A stretch of DNA of 64,000 nt. It comes from Trogon surrucura (Eukaryota > Chordata > Aves > Trogoniformes > Trogonidae). Shown here piece after piece: positions 34,680-48,883 of this stretch. Every line of letters starts with the position of its first letter. The stretch's first letter is position 1. The translations under genes and the position numbers were made by a program. The stretch covers positions 28,297,099-28,361,098 of the forward strand of contig CM036658.1 in NCBI GenBank assembly GCA_020746105.1, in the 5' to 3' direction. The notes under the pieces are model-generated. The model was not told the origin of the DNA. It saw only the letters and a list, made by a program, of their open reading frames with translations, and ran no database searches.

Positions 34680-36949
34680 TTTTTTTGACATTTTCCAAAT
34701 TAAACAATTTATTTCAAAAGTACCAGTAATTTTATTTTAAATATTACAGCAAAGTTTTTCATTAAAAGGGGTATTACTGTATTTTTCATTCCAACATGTC
34801 TTAAAATGTTAAACAAAATGGATAATTTAGTTTTGAGTCAATTAATTTTTCATTCCTTCTTAATAAAATTACAAATTAGACTATGTATGATATTGAAAGA
34901 TGCAGAATGAAAAGGAAATATGATTTACTATAATTGAGATCTTTCATGTTCTGATGCCAAAGAATAATAACTAGAGACTGGTTATAGGATATGAAATAGA
35001 AGTTTTTGATATTTTAGGGTATTCTTTGGGAAAAGGGACTTTAGTTAGCTTATACGATCCCCCATGTTTGTTAGAACAGGAACCAGTTGTGCTAGATCGA
35101 GAAGATAGGAAACTAGGAAGAAATGTAACTGAAAATGAGTGACTGTAGTAGCTGAATTTTGAATAACCTTTGTGTTCTCAGGAGAAGTTTGTCCTGTAGT
35201 TTCTAAGGTATGGTGGAGAGGTCGGGAGGACAGGGATCAGGTTCTCTGGCCACTCTAACTGGCTTGGGCAAGAATGGAAAGCCAGCAGGTATCTGTCAGG
35301 AATATCATTGCTTATTTTGTCACAGGTGATGTTGAACAGCTATGGAGCAAAGTCATGACAGAGCGCTGGGGAACTGATATTATAGCCACCAAATTGCACC
35401 CAAGGATGACAGCCTTTAAATTGTCTATTTGACGTGGAAGGAAGAAATCAACCTGCATTATTGGCTTGAAAAATTCAGACTAATTGATATCTAATGTCTA
35501 ATGCTGTCCAAGGTGAATCATTCCCAAAAGGTCCAAAAATTGTTAATGACAATTTACTAACCTAAAAATAGTTATGTTCAACACGTCAGAACTCAGTTGT
35601 CAGCTTAGCAGATACAGATTATGGAATTTTAAGAATAGTACTTGCTTACGCGTTGTATTTCTGTTGTGCAAACAAAATGTTGACTGAATAGTGGTAATTT
35701 TCTTTTTTTTTAAATAAAATATATGTGTGTCTTAAAGAGGAAAAATGTGAATGACAACCAGATCCTCTTACAGGAATATCATACTACATGCTCCCAAACT
35801 ACATTTCTCTCATTGAAACAAAAAGTGGAACCATGAAAGCTACAAACCAATAGGAGGTAAGTAGAAGTATCAGGTAGAGTTGATCATTAAAAATTAAAAA
35901 AAACATATAAAATGTAATCAAAATAGACAGAAACTTGTAAAGGGAATTAATTATTGATTGGAACACAATTTGAAATAAAATCAAACTCAGTCTTCAAATG
36001 GCAAGGATCAAAAAGAAGCCTAGGAATTTATATTTATTCATTATCACATGGAAATAATAAGATTCTCAGTAATAAAGTAGAGGAAATATTCAATAAATGT
36101 TCTTATATTGCAACCAGGTATTTTACACCTGACGGTAGTGGCTATGATGCTGTTTCTTACCATTCTATAAGTGTCTGAAGGATGTTAAACAGGTAAATCA
36201 TCAGCTCTAAATTATTTGAATTTTTAGGTATGCAAAACAAGATTATTCTAAAAAGTCATCTGGTGATGATCCATTAACAAGACCAGAAGGAAGCTAATAT
36301 TAATCCAGTGTTTTTAAAGGTGCTTTCGGTGCTGTGTATAATTACTGTTCTCAACAATAATAATAATAAAACAGAAAAAATAAAATAACAGAATCTTTGT
36401 TCAAGTTCTATCAATAATTAATAAAGGATGAATAAATAATTAAAGGAAAGTAGTACAAAAATCCGGAAATTCTTATTCCATTTTTTTGTGAGTCAGAGAT
36501 TTTATCATGGCACACTTTTTTTTTTCTTTTTTTTTTCACTGTTTTATTTATGACCAGGAAGAGGTTTCTCAACCATGAATGTTAAAATATGCAGTTAACA
36601 CAACTATTTGTTAGAATATATTGGTTAATAGCTTCAGTTACCTGTGCTCCTAGGAATGCCTGCATATGTAGTTAAACATTGAAGAATATAGTTGATACTG
36701 AATATGAAAAGGGACAAGTAGCCTTTCACAGGAAGCAGAGCTTGCAGATACCTTTTATGGGTCAGGTATTTGTGTCCAGTTATCTGTTATTCAGGAAACA
36801 CGCAGAAAAATTTTGCAAGATGCAAGGAGGAGACACGCAAATAAACAAGGATGGAAAAATATTCCCCTTTACAAAAACTTCGGAATTTTCAAATTGGTTT
36901 GCCATAACAGAGATGATGCACTAAAGCAAAGTTGCAGAGTTCTTCAGTT

Positions 36950-36977
36950 TAGTGGACAAATTTTAGTGGACAAATTT
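36950..36977. repeat. 14-bp tandem duplication
   Basis: TAGTGGACAAATTT occurs twice back to back with no mismatch. Confidence 0.9.
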
Positions 36978-39723
36978 TAAAGTCCAAAATAGATTAAAAA
37001 GATAAAGAAGTGGATTTACAAGTTAAAGCCTTGATAAATCACATGGCCAAGGTCACAAATGAGCTAAGCCTAGACAGTCATGTTTCCTCCTTAGCTGTCT
37101 TCTATAATTTCTGGTAATCACTTCAATCACAAAATATGGGTGAAGCGTAGCTTAGTAACTGCATTAGTCAGTCATGTCACACAGCCTTTTAGATACTCTT
37201 TTTTTCCAGGCATGTGATCACATATTTTTAAGTTATCATTCAGGATTGAGTTTTGGCAGTAGTAAAACTATTTGTGTGTTTTTTGAATATTTTTTATGTA
37301 CAACTCTATTTTGTTATGAACTAACTTAAATAAAAAAGAGCACATTGCAGTCTTTGCCATAACAACTATTCCAGTTGCTCTTGCTTTATATTGAGCTCTG
37401 TTGCAATTTCAGATTTTTCCCATTGCCGTCTAAAGAACGCCCAGTTGGAAAACACATCTTCCTCTGGGTCCATCTGCTTGTAAGAGAGGAATTTGGTATG
37501 CTGCCATAATTATTGTTCCTTCTTTCTTTTTTTTTTCCTCCCCTACCTCCATATACTTAGTTCCTGAATTCATGCACCTGCAGGAACTGGCTTGTTGGTG
37601 ATCCCATATTCAGTGGTTCCAAGTACAGTGAGAGAAAGCCAAGACAGTGGGATATTTCCAGCTTCATTTTTTTCTTCACATATTCACACTCTTTTCATTT
37701 CCCGATATTTTTAGATGTAAGTCTGTACTAAGCATATCTTTAAATTTTTATTTCAATGTTGGTAAATTATCTCTTGCAATTGATATGACAAATATATTAC
37801 ACTAACCTTCAAATAAACACACGTATTCAATTGCTTTGCAAAGAGGTGAATTTTGTTTGTTGAAGAATAAAGTTTAAGATCCTTCTAGTACAGACAAATT
37901 TATTTTTTTTTTTTTTCCTGATGCTTATTGTGTGTCTCTGACTTCAACAGCAGGATAGCATCTCTTTATGAATTATTCTTGGCACTTAGAATCATCTGAT
38001 TGCAAATTATATTTTTTTTTCCTATTATTTTTGTGGAGTTCTATGTTGCTTTTTCCCTTTCAATTTGAATTCTTTTACTTCAACATTATTTCAGAGGGGG
38101 AAGTTCCTGCACATCATCATGCTGTACACTTGAAGCCAGTTTTAGAAGAGGCTGAAATTTGCAGACATGTTGCTTTGTTTCCTTTGGAACAGTTTGGAAA
38201 GATGTTGTCAGCAGATTTGTAGAAAACAAAGCAGCATGAAAGAATAAGGGGATAGTTTTGAGCATTGCCAGAACAAGTACAGCTTTTAGAATCCCAGGAA
38301 AAGCAGTTCAGCAGGTTTTGGAATGCAACATTTAAAATCGATGTTACAAATCCTCTTGTTATTATTTCTGTTACACTTCCTCTCTTGCCAATTCATTCAA
38401 CTTGTAGGAAAGGAGTGGAGAAATTTATCCCAAGAGTTAATAAAATTCTTCTTAAGAAACCAACACTTGGCTTAAAGAATTAGAAGTGATGTAATGAGAA
38501 GAGGGAGCCAGGCAATCTTGTTGCGGTACAATTCTGATACAAAATTCCTCTTCCTTCACGTTGTTAAACATTGTAAGAGCCATACCAATAGAAAATAGAG
38601 AGAGATATTATTTAACTAAAATGTTTTTTTCTTCTGCTGTGCAATGCAGCCAGATTCTGTCCAACGTCAGTCAGCAAGCAGAGCATGCATTTGAATGATG
38701 ATGTTCCATAATGTGTTAAGGGATAACAAAGTATTCATACATAAATGTGGAAGGAAGAGTCTTTTCTACTAAATACAGTCATGGGGAAAAAACTGCCTAT
38801 TTTCTCAGACTAAAATGTAGCTAATAGCAAGGAGATAGGTAGGAGTGGAGAGCAGACCTTTTGCAGTCAGTCCTAGTGCATTTCAGAAGTTTATAGGGGA
38901 CTGAGCTCAAACTAGCAGCCTTGAGGAGTCAAATCTTTTTGATTTGAGTGAAGTGAGCTCACTTTAATACTATTTATCAAGCATTAAAAACATAATTTAC
39001 ATGGATTGCATACACTCATGTGTGTACTGCAGCAATTGGATGATCCTTGCTCTTCAGTCTTTGCTTGTTTGCAGCTACACATTTTATTTCCCACATGTTG
39101 ATATAGATTTAGATAATGAGAAGAAAAGAAAAGTCTTTCCTCTGACCCTTTCAATAAAAGTTAATCTCAGCTGGAGATTTCCTGATCCCCAGGCCCTAGG
39201 AAATGAACATCCTCAGACTGGGCAGGACAGAGAGGGAGGAGGTTCGTCACTGTGGGGCTGCCAGTCCTGGTGCTTGTGAGGTTGCAAAGATAACAATAGA
39301 GAAATGAGCAGCAAGTCTGAGGATGACAGACTGTAGAGTGGTGTCTCTGGAAAGCATTCCTTTGAGTTAATCGGCGCCCACAGCCAAGATATTGCTTTAC
39401 AGGTATTGTCTAGCCCCTAATCACTGAACATTACAAGCCTAGATGGGATAATTTGCAGTGCTCAACACCAGTAATAATGTTTATCAGAATGCCCAGTAAA
39501 GCTTTCCTCTCTAGCCAGGCTTTTATTGCATAGTGTCATTATATAAACAAGTTTTAGAAGACTGTTTCTGGTTACAGACATGTAGCAGAACGCTTAATCT
39601 GAGAGGCTCAGTAGGCTGTGATTTTAGGCTTTTTTTTTTATGTCTACATCATAGCAGACTAAATATTGAGGATAATTTCGGGACTACAGTGTTTCAGCCA
39701 AAAATCATTCCTTTTAATAAATG

Positions 39724-40110
39724 ATTTCCTTTCCTTTCCTTTCCTTTCCTCTTTCCTTTCCTTTCCTTTCCTTTCCTTTCCTTTCCTTTCCTTTCCTTTC
39801 CTTTCCTTTCCTTTCCTTTCCTTTCCTTTCCTTTCCTTTCCTTTCCTTTCCTTTCCTTTCCTTTCCTTTCCTTTCCTTTCCTTTCCTTTCCTTTCCTTCC
39901 TTCCTTTCCTTTCCTTTCCTTTCCTTTCTTTCTCTTTCTCTTTCTCTTTTTCTCTTTCTATCTCTCTTTCTCTCTTTCTCTCTTTCCCTCTTTCTTTCCC
40001 TCTTTCTTTCTCCCTTCCTTCCTTCCTTCTTTTCTTCCTTCCTTCCTCGCTTCCTTCCTTCCTTCCCTCTTTCCTTCTTTACTTCCTTTCTTCCTTTTTC
40101 TTTTTAATTT
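39724..40110. repeat. Polypyrimidine microsatellite, (TTTCC)n decaying into mixed CT repeats
   Basis: (TTTCC)n from about 39724 to 39934 with few interruptions, then about 175 bp of mixed CTTT, CTTC and CCTT repeats with occasional A or G. Open frames across it (Phe/Leu/Ser/Pro repeats) are artefacts. The clean half next to a worn half suggests growth from one side. Confidence 0.96.
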
Positions 40111-43100
40111 CTTCTTCATTTTGAGGAGGGTGTTTCAGCATCAGCTTCCCATATGTTAGAGGCATCTCAGGGTTTATTAGTCAGCCTAGGTCATTTGAGA
40201 TTTGCTGTATTTGCTTTCATAAAAGCTATGTGTACTATATACTTCTTGAACTGGAAATCACACAATGTCCCTTATTTGCTTTCAATCACTAGCAGATGCA
40301 GAATGGTCAGATCATTTCCCTTTAAATTGACCTAAGGGATTAAAGGAATTCAAAGGAATTTTGAACTAACTGTTGTCTCTGCTTTCGCTGACTTTACTTC
40401 TTAAGCTTTCAGGGTCAGAGTCTCTGGTAACTTAATCTGTCTCTCCCTCCCCCTGATTTGTTCACTTCCTTCCTTTTACTTGACTCCGGAGCAGTAACTG
40501 AGTAGCCAGGATCAACTCCTGTACTCTCTGGCTTCCAAACTTTTAAATAAAACGTTTATGTAAATCAGGTGGCATGTAGGTGCTCCACTGAGAGCTCAGG
40601 AGTCTGAAATGTACCTTTGTATCAGTTTTCAACATTCAATCTATATTTATCTATATGCGTAGCATTTCATCAAAGGTAAATGTGAAAAGCAAGCCTGTTG
40701 GCAGTAGCTTAAATTTGTAGTGCAAGAGTCCAAATCTCCACTAAATAAACTGTAGGGATTTGAGAAGGACTCAAAATTGCTCTCAGTGCAGCAGATGAGT
40801 TCTGGGAACAAGTGCAGGTCTCCCAGTGTTAGTGAAACCCGTCCTGAAGAGAAGGATTCAAGAGGGGCTGGCTCACAGCAGAAGATACAAAATCCAACAG
40901 GGGTGAAGAGGAGAGCAGGGCCACAACCTGCTTCCAATCAGGGATGGTTAATGGTAGTTCTGCATCTTTTGTTGGTTTTTGTTTCAGAAACCGGTCAGGA
41001 GTATTTATGTGGATTGTCTCAACTATCAGGGGACAAGAGCTTACTTAGCAGGTGGCCAACTGAAAAGTGGCTGATGCTTTTAAAAATACCTCTACCTCTT
41101 TTGTTCTTTGTCTGCTGCCACGACTTTGGTGCTTCTAGTTTTGACATCTGCTCTTCATCCAATTACTCATTTTGACTATGAACTTGTAGAGCATGAAAGG
41201 AGCTTTCCTTCAAAGGCTCTATGTGTCATTACTTTCTTTGCCGACTGCCGTCTTCTCTATAAATCAGTTTCTATTAAAAAAAAAAAATCAAACCCCTCAG
41301 TGTTCTAATCAGACTGGTGATCAAACAAATCAAAAAGAGCTTTCTCAGAAGTTCTTTCCTTTAATTTCTTAACATAGTGTTGATAAAAGTATTGTTTGTA
41401 AAAAAGTAGGTATTTTAAAATCTTGCTGTGCATCATTAACATTTTAAAATTAGAAGTTCTTACTTTACTGAATAAAAATCTTCAAAATATGGTCAAGGTC
41501 CTTTCCAAGGAAGACAGTGATTTATACCTTGCATTTGCAAAGAACATGAAAAAAACCTAACTCATCGTTATTAGAACTGCCACCTTCCCAATCAATAAAT
41601 TACGGTCATCCCAGCAAAGGTACTATAAATGCTTGTTTTATCTACTCATCCTTGATTAAAAAAAAGAAAACATGCAAAATAGGAGAAAGAATATAATGCA
41701 GTATTTTCCTGAAATTATGTTGGAGTTCTGGATAACAAGTAGTTGGCACTTAGAGTTATCATTTATTTCCTCATTGCAAACCAGACAATAAAAATCTGTT
41801 AGGGCAGAGCAAAGATGGAGGTACCTGTGCATCCATCCAAAGTGGCCAGAAGTGTTTTCAGCATTTTTGTCATTAACTTATTAGAACTGGATCTAAAGAG
41901 CCTGAGGAAATCCAGAAAGATGTGAAGTTTAAGAAGTCAATGGGACCTAAGGGCAGATACAGAGGAAAACACTAGATAATTAACCTGAGGAATAAAAAAG
42001 TAATCATCGTTCTCTTTTTGAATTTTGATTCATTTTTTAGAGAGGAGGGAGGAAATGTTAATGAAGCTGCTGTACCTCCACAGCAGCCTTTTATTCCTGT
42101 GACTTCTTTTGTACACTTGTCTAGTAAGTGCTACGTCCTGTCATTCATTGCCTCCCAGTGACAAGGAAGAAAGTGATGAAATGAGGTAAATAAAACCTTA
42201 ACTGTGGGAAAGAAGGAAAGATATTTTTCTTCATTTTCACACAGACATCTTCCCATAAATCAAGTAGCAAGTTAAAACTTGTTTCCAATGAAATTAACAT
42301 ATCTGAATTAACCTTTGATTATGTGATTCTTCCTAGCAGCTTGTGGAAATCTAGACTCTTTTAGCTTTGGATAAGGTGAGGATACACATTCTGCTACACT
42401 GAGTCCAAAATATGGTCTGTCATTCTTTTAGATCAGATTTCTCCCATGTTATACTGGTGAATGAGGCACATATATCAGTTGCCTCAGCAGAGAGGGATTG
42501 GTTAATACAGCCCGTTCATGCCATTTGGAAAGGAGACACGGGTAACTTACTTGAAGTGACTACTGTGGATAAGCCCACAGACAGGGGTTTGGTCCAATGA
42601 TTTTACTGAGGAATGGTGTGGGGGGGAAAATGCTTGATCTTTGGATGTCTGAGGCAGGCTATCAGTCAAATACAGCCAAAGTAGGAAGCTGTATGGCCAC
42701 AGCTTGGACCATACTAATGCATTATGTTGCAATCTAAACAATTACAGTATGAGACATGTAGAGCAAAAATCATCATCTAAATTACTAAAATATGTATTTT
42801 GTAGTGTGTTATACTCTCTTGTTTTAAATGATCCAACAGATGGTGGTACTTTATTCCAAGTCTTCAGAGAGGCTAGACTTAAATTTCAGAGCAGGGATGT
42901 TTTCTTCTGATATTCAATCTATATTTATTTTGGCTTTCTTCCATCTTCTGACTCATAGTTATACCTTCTTGGACCAAGAAACCTGTACAGCTCCATACTG
43001 CAGACCACCATGTAGTCTTCTGTAGATCCCAGTCTTTTTCCTTCTGTGGATGATGAAGAGGGAGAGGGGCTCAGAGGATTGCTTCTAGTCAGCCCATGAC

Positions 43101-46100
43101 TTGGCTGATTCTGATGTCCCCCTGGGGCCTGTATCCTGTAGTTAATCATAGCAGTCATTAGTTGGTATTTAGCTGTTCTTGCTGCATTTAAATCCATTGA
43201 AATTACGAAATTGATTTCTGTAGAAGAAAACTCAAGACCTGTGTTTTTCTCTGAACTTTCCCTGACATGTTAACAACTTTCCTTTTTTTGTCTGACTTGC
43301 CAAGAGATGAATATTGATGTTTGAGTTCAGTCACACCACTACTATACAGAGGACTGTCACCTCTTGCATATGAGAAATGATGGGGTTTTATGCAATTTTA
43401 TAGAGCTTATTTGCCTCTTTTGCCAACACTTTTCTATTACAAGTTCTTTGCTGGTTTTGAGTTTTCTGTTAGACTTACTGAGCATTTTACCTTCACTGCT
43501 TTGCAAGTGCCTCCCTCCTGCTGAATATCTGTTTCGATATATTTTCTCTCAGACATGTTTACTTGCCTCTTTCACGATGAATCTTGCTTTGTTACTTCCT
43601 GCGTATATTTCTGACCCCTCCAGAACACTTTGTTTTATGATTAAAAAAACCTTTTCATGGGCTCCATGAAAGAAGAGATCATACACTTCTAGGTTTATTT
43701 TTACTGAATTATAGTGCAAATTGCACCTTGAGGGAGAGCTTTGTTACGTTTAACTACTTAACTGGGATTGATTAAAATAAACAGCATAGGAGTCAAGACC
43801 TTCTAGATGGGATCCCATTCCAAATTTTACTTCAATGTATATAGTATGGGCTTGTGGGTTGTCTACATATAAGTCTTCTGGTTAATGAAGCTCTGATCAC
43901 CCTAGGTTAGTTGCTTATTATTACGTATTCAGATGCGTCCAAACGTTATATATAATGGATTTGGACAGGTTGAGCGGGGTGACTGAGAGGGAGTTTCCTT
44001 TTTCAAGACATCTTTTTTGTGGAACCAATAACCGAAAAAAACACAGAGGAAAATACTGACCTGTACCCTGTGCTCTGCCATGATTAAGGTGATTCCAGCA
44101 TTTTATGGGACTCTTACTTTTTTGTACTGCTGTACTGCAGTTTCCCTAGAAACCAGTTAGAGGTTAAGCAATATTGGTGAGAATTGAGGGAGAACTTGGT
44201 TTCTGCACCGGAAATGTTTTTTATCAGATCATAATTCTCTGTTTATTTAACAATATTATAAGAATCAAAGTCATATTTTTCTGCTGATGTGTTGAAGAGT
44301 CCAAAACCTCCAGTTAAGGATTGGATGGTTTGATTTCATAGAAAGTTTATAGGAAAAGAAAGTATTTTGACGTGTAAGTGGAAGGGTTGCACTGAGACAG
44401 ATTTTCATCTATGGCATCAGTGTAAAGTTAAACGAATTCTACTGATCCTAGTGGGACGATGTGGGATTTTTTTCTGGATTCACAATAACCTCACTGAGAT
44501 CAGAGTCTAACTTACTATTTTTTAATGGACTTTAAAGAAAATATTGAGGTCATTTGAAGAATTTCAACACACAGGAATTGTGTGAACATGTAATTTTTGC
44601 TTTACATATACATGTGACTGGTTTAGAGACAACAACAGGGAAAAAAGTCCTCAACAGAAGTGACTTACAGGGAAAATACCTCTTTTTTTTGTTTGTTTTG
44701 TTTTTGTAACCACTACAGTGAAGGTAAAGTTTAAATAAGCATACTGCATAGCTGTGGAAGAAATAAAACTTACAACTATATTACATCAAAAACTGGAGCT
44801 CAGACAAGCTAAAATCAAAGCCGGTGTCAAGAACATCAAGATCACCATCAGGCTTTGTCTGCCTGCTCAAAGAACTTACTCTTGATAAAGGGGAAAAAGG
44901 CAGGAGGGAGCAAGGTTTTACACTCATAACTCACATTCTGTATCATATAACAGCTGCTCTGGGCTTTGTCTCATCGTTTAAATTATTCTTTACTGAGGAA
45001 TGAAAGAAAGGAATAAGAAATCCACGGGAGGAGGTGTGCAGTGTCTGTGCAGAGAATCTAGCCAAGCTGACAGCTTGCTGTAATGCCATTTAAAAAGTAA
45101 CCACCACCAGCTACGGAAACAGGAACACGACTGTGTGGTATGTGTGCCTTTCCCTTATCCCCTGAACACTTGTGCTCATTACAGCTCTTTCTTTAAACTG
45201 CTGGCTAGACAGCTGGCAGTGCCTCAGAGGAGAGCCCAGTAAGGGAGCATATAAATTACTGTTGCGTTTTACGGCCAAGATAAACTCAAACTGCAGGGTT
45301 ATAGCCTGAACTAACACACAAAAAAAAAGGAGAACTTAGCAGGCCTCTGAAAGGCAAAGGGAAAAGAAGGAAAGTATATTTCAGCAAACCTACCAGCCAT
45401 GTGGTGGGGGTGGGGGAAAGCAAAGACACATAAAATGTAGGCTTTCTCTAGGTCTAAAGAGAGGAGCAAGGTTAATACTTTTGTGCTTGCAACTGTAAAT
45501 CTGTAATTTTAAATTAGTGGTTTTTTAAGTAACTTTAGGCTTGCTTGTTCTGTGTTATCACCACAGATTTTCAAAGACTGCAAACGATGTTTGTTGTTTA
45601 CTTCCGTATTACACATTTTATTAAGTGACTCTTAATATACATGTAATTTCAAGTGGGTCAGTGCTGGATAAAGTCCCCAGATGAATACTGAGCATGTTTG
45701 TCTGCTTGAAACTGTGTGCTGATTCCATGCGTCCCACATAGGATAAGATATAGCCTGTTATTTTGAAACAATTAGTTCAACATACAGCAGAGTGTAAATG
45801 TATTATCAAGGTTAAAGTATTATTTGAGATCCATGTTCATTTGCGATTGACTTTACACAGGAAAGAACAAATAGTGGTTCTTAATTGGAGGGGTTTTATT
45901 TAGTCCCGTATCCAATGTTGGGTAGGTTATGCTAAAGAACACAGGATTTCTTTGAACGCAGGCATGACTTCATGTTCCAGCCTGCAATACCAGGTGCCGA
46001 ATATTCAGATATTTCTGTCCAGATACTCCATTCCATTACCTCACACTACGATAAGTGTTCCTTGAGAGTGTCACAGAGTTTGTGCAACAAGAAAAGATGA

Positions 46101-46828
46101 AAATGTGTACAGCCTTACTCGTTTCCTCAGGAAACAGCCCTCAGATGCCAGAAAGCCCACAAAATAAGTAGTGGAGTTACTTATTTTAAAAAAAAAAAGA
46201 CAACAGACTGGAGCACAATGTGTGGTGCATGTTACTGGTCTGCTGCAAGGAAGCATGAACTTTTATCTTTCAACCAGAAACCCTGGAGCCTCTAGGGTAC
46301 CACAGTCAGAATCAAAATACTTCCCCAGCACAAGTGCACGTTGAAAAGAAGCCCTTGTGTTGTGCTGGCAAAGATACAGATGGAGGACAACTTCAGAATG
46401 CTTAAATGGTTCTCAGATCAACTTGCTGAGTTTTCTAGGTGAGAAAAATACTAGTGTCAGTATCTATTTCTTGTGATTTTTGGAGGCCTGAGAGGTGAGA
46501 CAGGAATCTCTGAAATAATTATTTGTTTTCTGTATATAACAGAATGATGGTGTTAGTTTAAAAGTTATTATAGTACATAAATAAAATATCACGGCTCAGG
46601 AAAGTGAGTCAGAATATTATACACAGTCTATTATAATAAAAATCCTACAAAGACAAGTCATTACATGATTTTGGTCTTTCAAAATCAAAACCATCTTGCC
46701 TTCAATCAGCACTGTACTCTCTATGCTAGGGTAAGACACTGAGTTCAACAAAATTATTCTGATTTCAGTTCAGTTTTAAAATGTTATATTACTAGGACTT
46801 AATGGCAGGAGAAAAGGCTGAAGAAAGG
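40111..46828. other. Unique AT-rich sequence, one weak coding candidate
   Basis: No recognised gene or mobile element. A 132-codon frame at 40777-41175 (plus) begins with a hydrophilic stretch and ends in hydrophobic segments. It has no family I recognise and is probably chance. A 90-codon minus-strand frame at 42925-43197 is listed separately. Sequence near 45000-45130 has little simple repeat and could be conserved noncoding DNA. Confidence 0.5.
42925..43197 (-). other. Weak candidate coding segment, unidentified
   Basis: A 90-codon open frame on the minus strand with protein-like composition: MDLNAARTAKYQLM at the start, a Ser/Pro-rich middle (NPLSPSPSSSSTEGKRLG) and a basic/acidic end (RRYNYESEDGRKPK). 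AATAAA overlaps the stop region on the same strand. I recognise no domain. It could be a chance frame, an exon, or a fragment of a processed pseudogene. Confidence 0.15.
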
Positions 46829-47308
46829 ATCTGACAGGAACATCATGAAATTCAACAAGGGGAAGAAGTCTAAAGTCCTACACCCGGGGAGGAACAATCC
46901 CAAGCACCAGTAAAAGCTGGAGGCCACCCAACTGGAAAGCAGCTTGAAAGAAAATGCCCTGGAGGTCCCGGTGGGCATTGAGTTGAACATGGGACAGCAA
47001 GGTGCTCTTGCAGCAAAGACGGTGAATGGTATCCCAGACAGCATTAAACAACATATTGTCAGCAAGTCGAGGGAGGTGATCCTTCCCCTCTGCTCAGCAC
47101 TGGTGAGGCCACACCTGGAGTACTGTGTCCAGTGTTGTACTCTCCAGTTTGAGAGTGCCATGACCTTACTGGAGAGAGTCCAGTGAAGGGAGACAAAGAT
47201 GATGAAGGGATGGGAGCATGTTGTCTATGAGGAAAGACTGAGACAGTTGGGTTGGTTCATCTTGGATGTGCAAAGAGGACAGAGCCAGGCTCTTGTCAGC
47301 AGTCCAAT
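46829..47308 (+). mobile_element. CR1 LINE fragment, plus strand, truncated at both ends
   Basis: About 480 bp of the CR1 RT C-terminal region on the plus strand. It begins at the NLMKFNKGKCKVLHPGRNNPKHQ-like zone (GAAATTCAACAAGGGGAAGAAG) and passes through a decayed [33 protein letters not shown] block (47035-47135), then GAAAGACTGAGACAGTTGGGTTGG. It stops near AGAGGACAGAGCCAGGCTCTTGTCAGC. The CR1 3' UTR and tail are missing, so either the 3' end was deleted or it was displaced by later sequence. Confidence 0.87.
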
Positions 47309-48883
47309 CCTGCTTTAATAGGGAAATACATGAAGAATTACTTTCTTGTAAGGTGAGCAGCACAGGAGAGATGAACCAGAGAAGGGATGTTCTCAAAGAC
47401 CGTGACCAAAGCCTTTTGCCTCAGTATTACTTTTTACATGGTTATGTTTTCATGATGAACTTTAGTAAAGCCAATGTTCCAGGCAAGGAGCTGGTACTAG
47501 TTTTTGATATTAGCTATTGTTTTTATATAGTTCTTGTACTAGTTAGTGTTGCAGTAGCTGCTACAAACCTATCCCTCTCTGTCTGATCTTGGCCACCCAC
47601 TCTTTCTCAACTCACAGACACAACCTTTCTTTCCCAAGATCTGGGTTGAAAAGCACTTCAGAGTAATCGCTGATTGCAGCTTGCGTCTGCCTGGGCCAGG
47701 CCTTCAGGGATGCTCTGGCACTTGAAGGAGACCCTTCTTGCTCTGTCCAATCTCCTGACACTTTAGCTCTGCCCTCAGGCTCCCAAGGCTCATTGACCTC
47801 CTCTGCATTGTCCTCAGATGAGGCTTCCATAAACTTCCCTGGGCCTCATCCAAACGCTGAATGTAACAAGAGTGCTGATTCCTACTGGCTTTACATCAAA
47901 CTTTTTACAGAGAAATGTTCTAACCAGCAGTGAAAATATTGATTTAGAAGGTGGACAGAAAGGTATTGATTCTGTTCATTTGCTTTCTGAATTCTAAATA
48001 TTAGACAAAATTATAGGAATCCTTTCAACAAAACAGAGGTGATTGCACATCTCGTGTTTGTATTGTTTGCAAAATGTACTTAGTCTTTTACTTCCAGTTG
48101 CTCCTACGGAGCAACCACGAGAGACTTCTGAAATCTAGGACCATCACCTGGATACAGAGATTGCCCAGGAGAGGAGTGCTGATGAAATCACAGAGCCTTC
48201 CTTAGGCTAGAAAAGAGATAAGGAGGAAATTCTGATCTCTCTTGACCCACACTGCTTGGGAAATGCATTTCCACACAGAGTTGGAGAACCCAACAAGAAA
48301 TACAGGAGGCCCGAGGGCAGATATTCAAGACACCACATGGCTAAAGCCATCAATGTCCAGAGGAGGAACCACTCCATATTCCCAGCAGGCTGGGCACTGG
48401 CTGCAGCCCCAACACTGCCCATCACAACTCAAGCAGGCTCTCAGGCAGGAGCTCCAAAGCCACCGCTACAGCAAAGAGGGCAAGGACATGTCTGCATGTG
48501 TGAGAGGTGCCCGTCTGGATAACCACAGAAATGGGGCACTTTGATACCTAACACTGCAACCTTCCCTCATACTCCCTGGCTGCCAGCTTCTACAGACAAT
48601 GGATCATAGCACTGCCCTGGCATTGCCTACAGTATTTCAAGACAGTTGGATTTACTGCTCAACTTTTGAGTTCAAACACCTGCAGCTCTGGAAATGACAA
48701 GTAACCACTGCTGTTCAGCAGTTTCTTTTGCTATTGCAGCATGCCAGCACACAGGCACCAGGCTGTGATGCCACCATCATGCAATACTGGTGCCATGGTT
48801 ACGTTTCAGAACTTTGCCTCAGCACCCACAGCCAGATGGCACCAGATTGTTGGCTCTTGCTGTCTGGAACGACCAAGACCAGT
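47309..48883. other. Unclassified sequence, GC-richer than the flanks
   Basis: About 1.6 kb between a CR1 fragment and the nested LTRs. A 72-codon minus-strand frame at 47612-47830 has coding-like acidic composition (MEASSEDNAEEVNEPWEPEG), and plus-strand frames lie at 48242-48544. None is identifiable. It may be old ERV or processed-pseudogene sequence, into which the LTR at 48884 inserted. Confidence 0.4.

Larger units (their letters stand above)
33161..39720. other. Mostly unique AT-rich sequence, with small tandem duplications
   Basis: No gene recognised. The first 700 bp may continue the old CR1 as endonuclease or linker sequence on the minus strand, but I see no diagnostic motif. Small features: a 45-bp tandem duplication (34590-34679), a 14-bp tandem duplication (36950-36977), an (AAT)n run near 36352, and poly(T) runs near 35705, 36515 and 37900. 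Open frames are under 95 codons and lack motifs. Confidence 0.5.

Noticed and set aside
39666-40124. Open frames of 128-152 codons with SFPFL repeats
   Set aside because: Translation of the (TTTCC)n array, not a gene.
40777-41175. A 132-codon plus-strand frame with hydrophobic C-terminal half
   Set aside because: No recognised domain, no start context or splice evidence I can trust, and frames of this size arise by chance in 64 kb.
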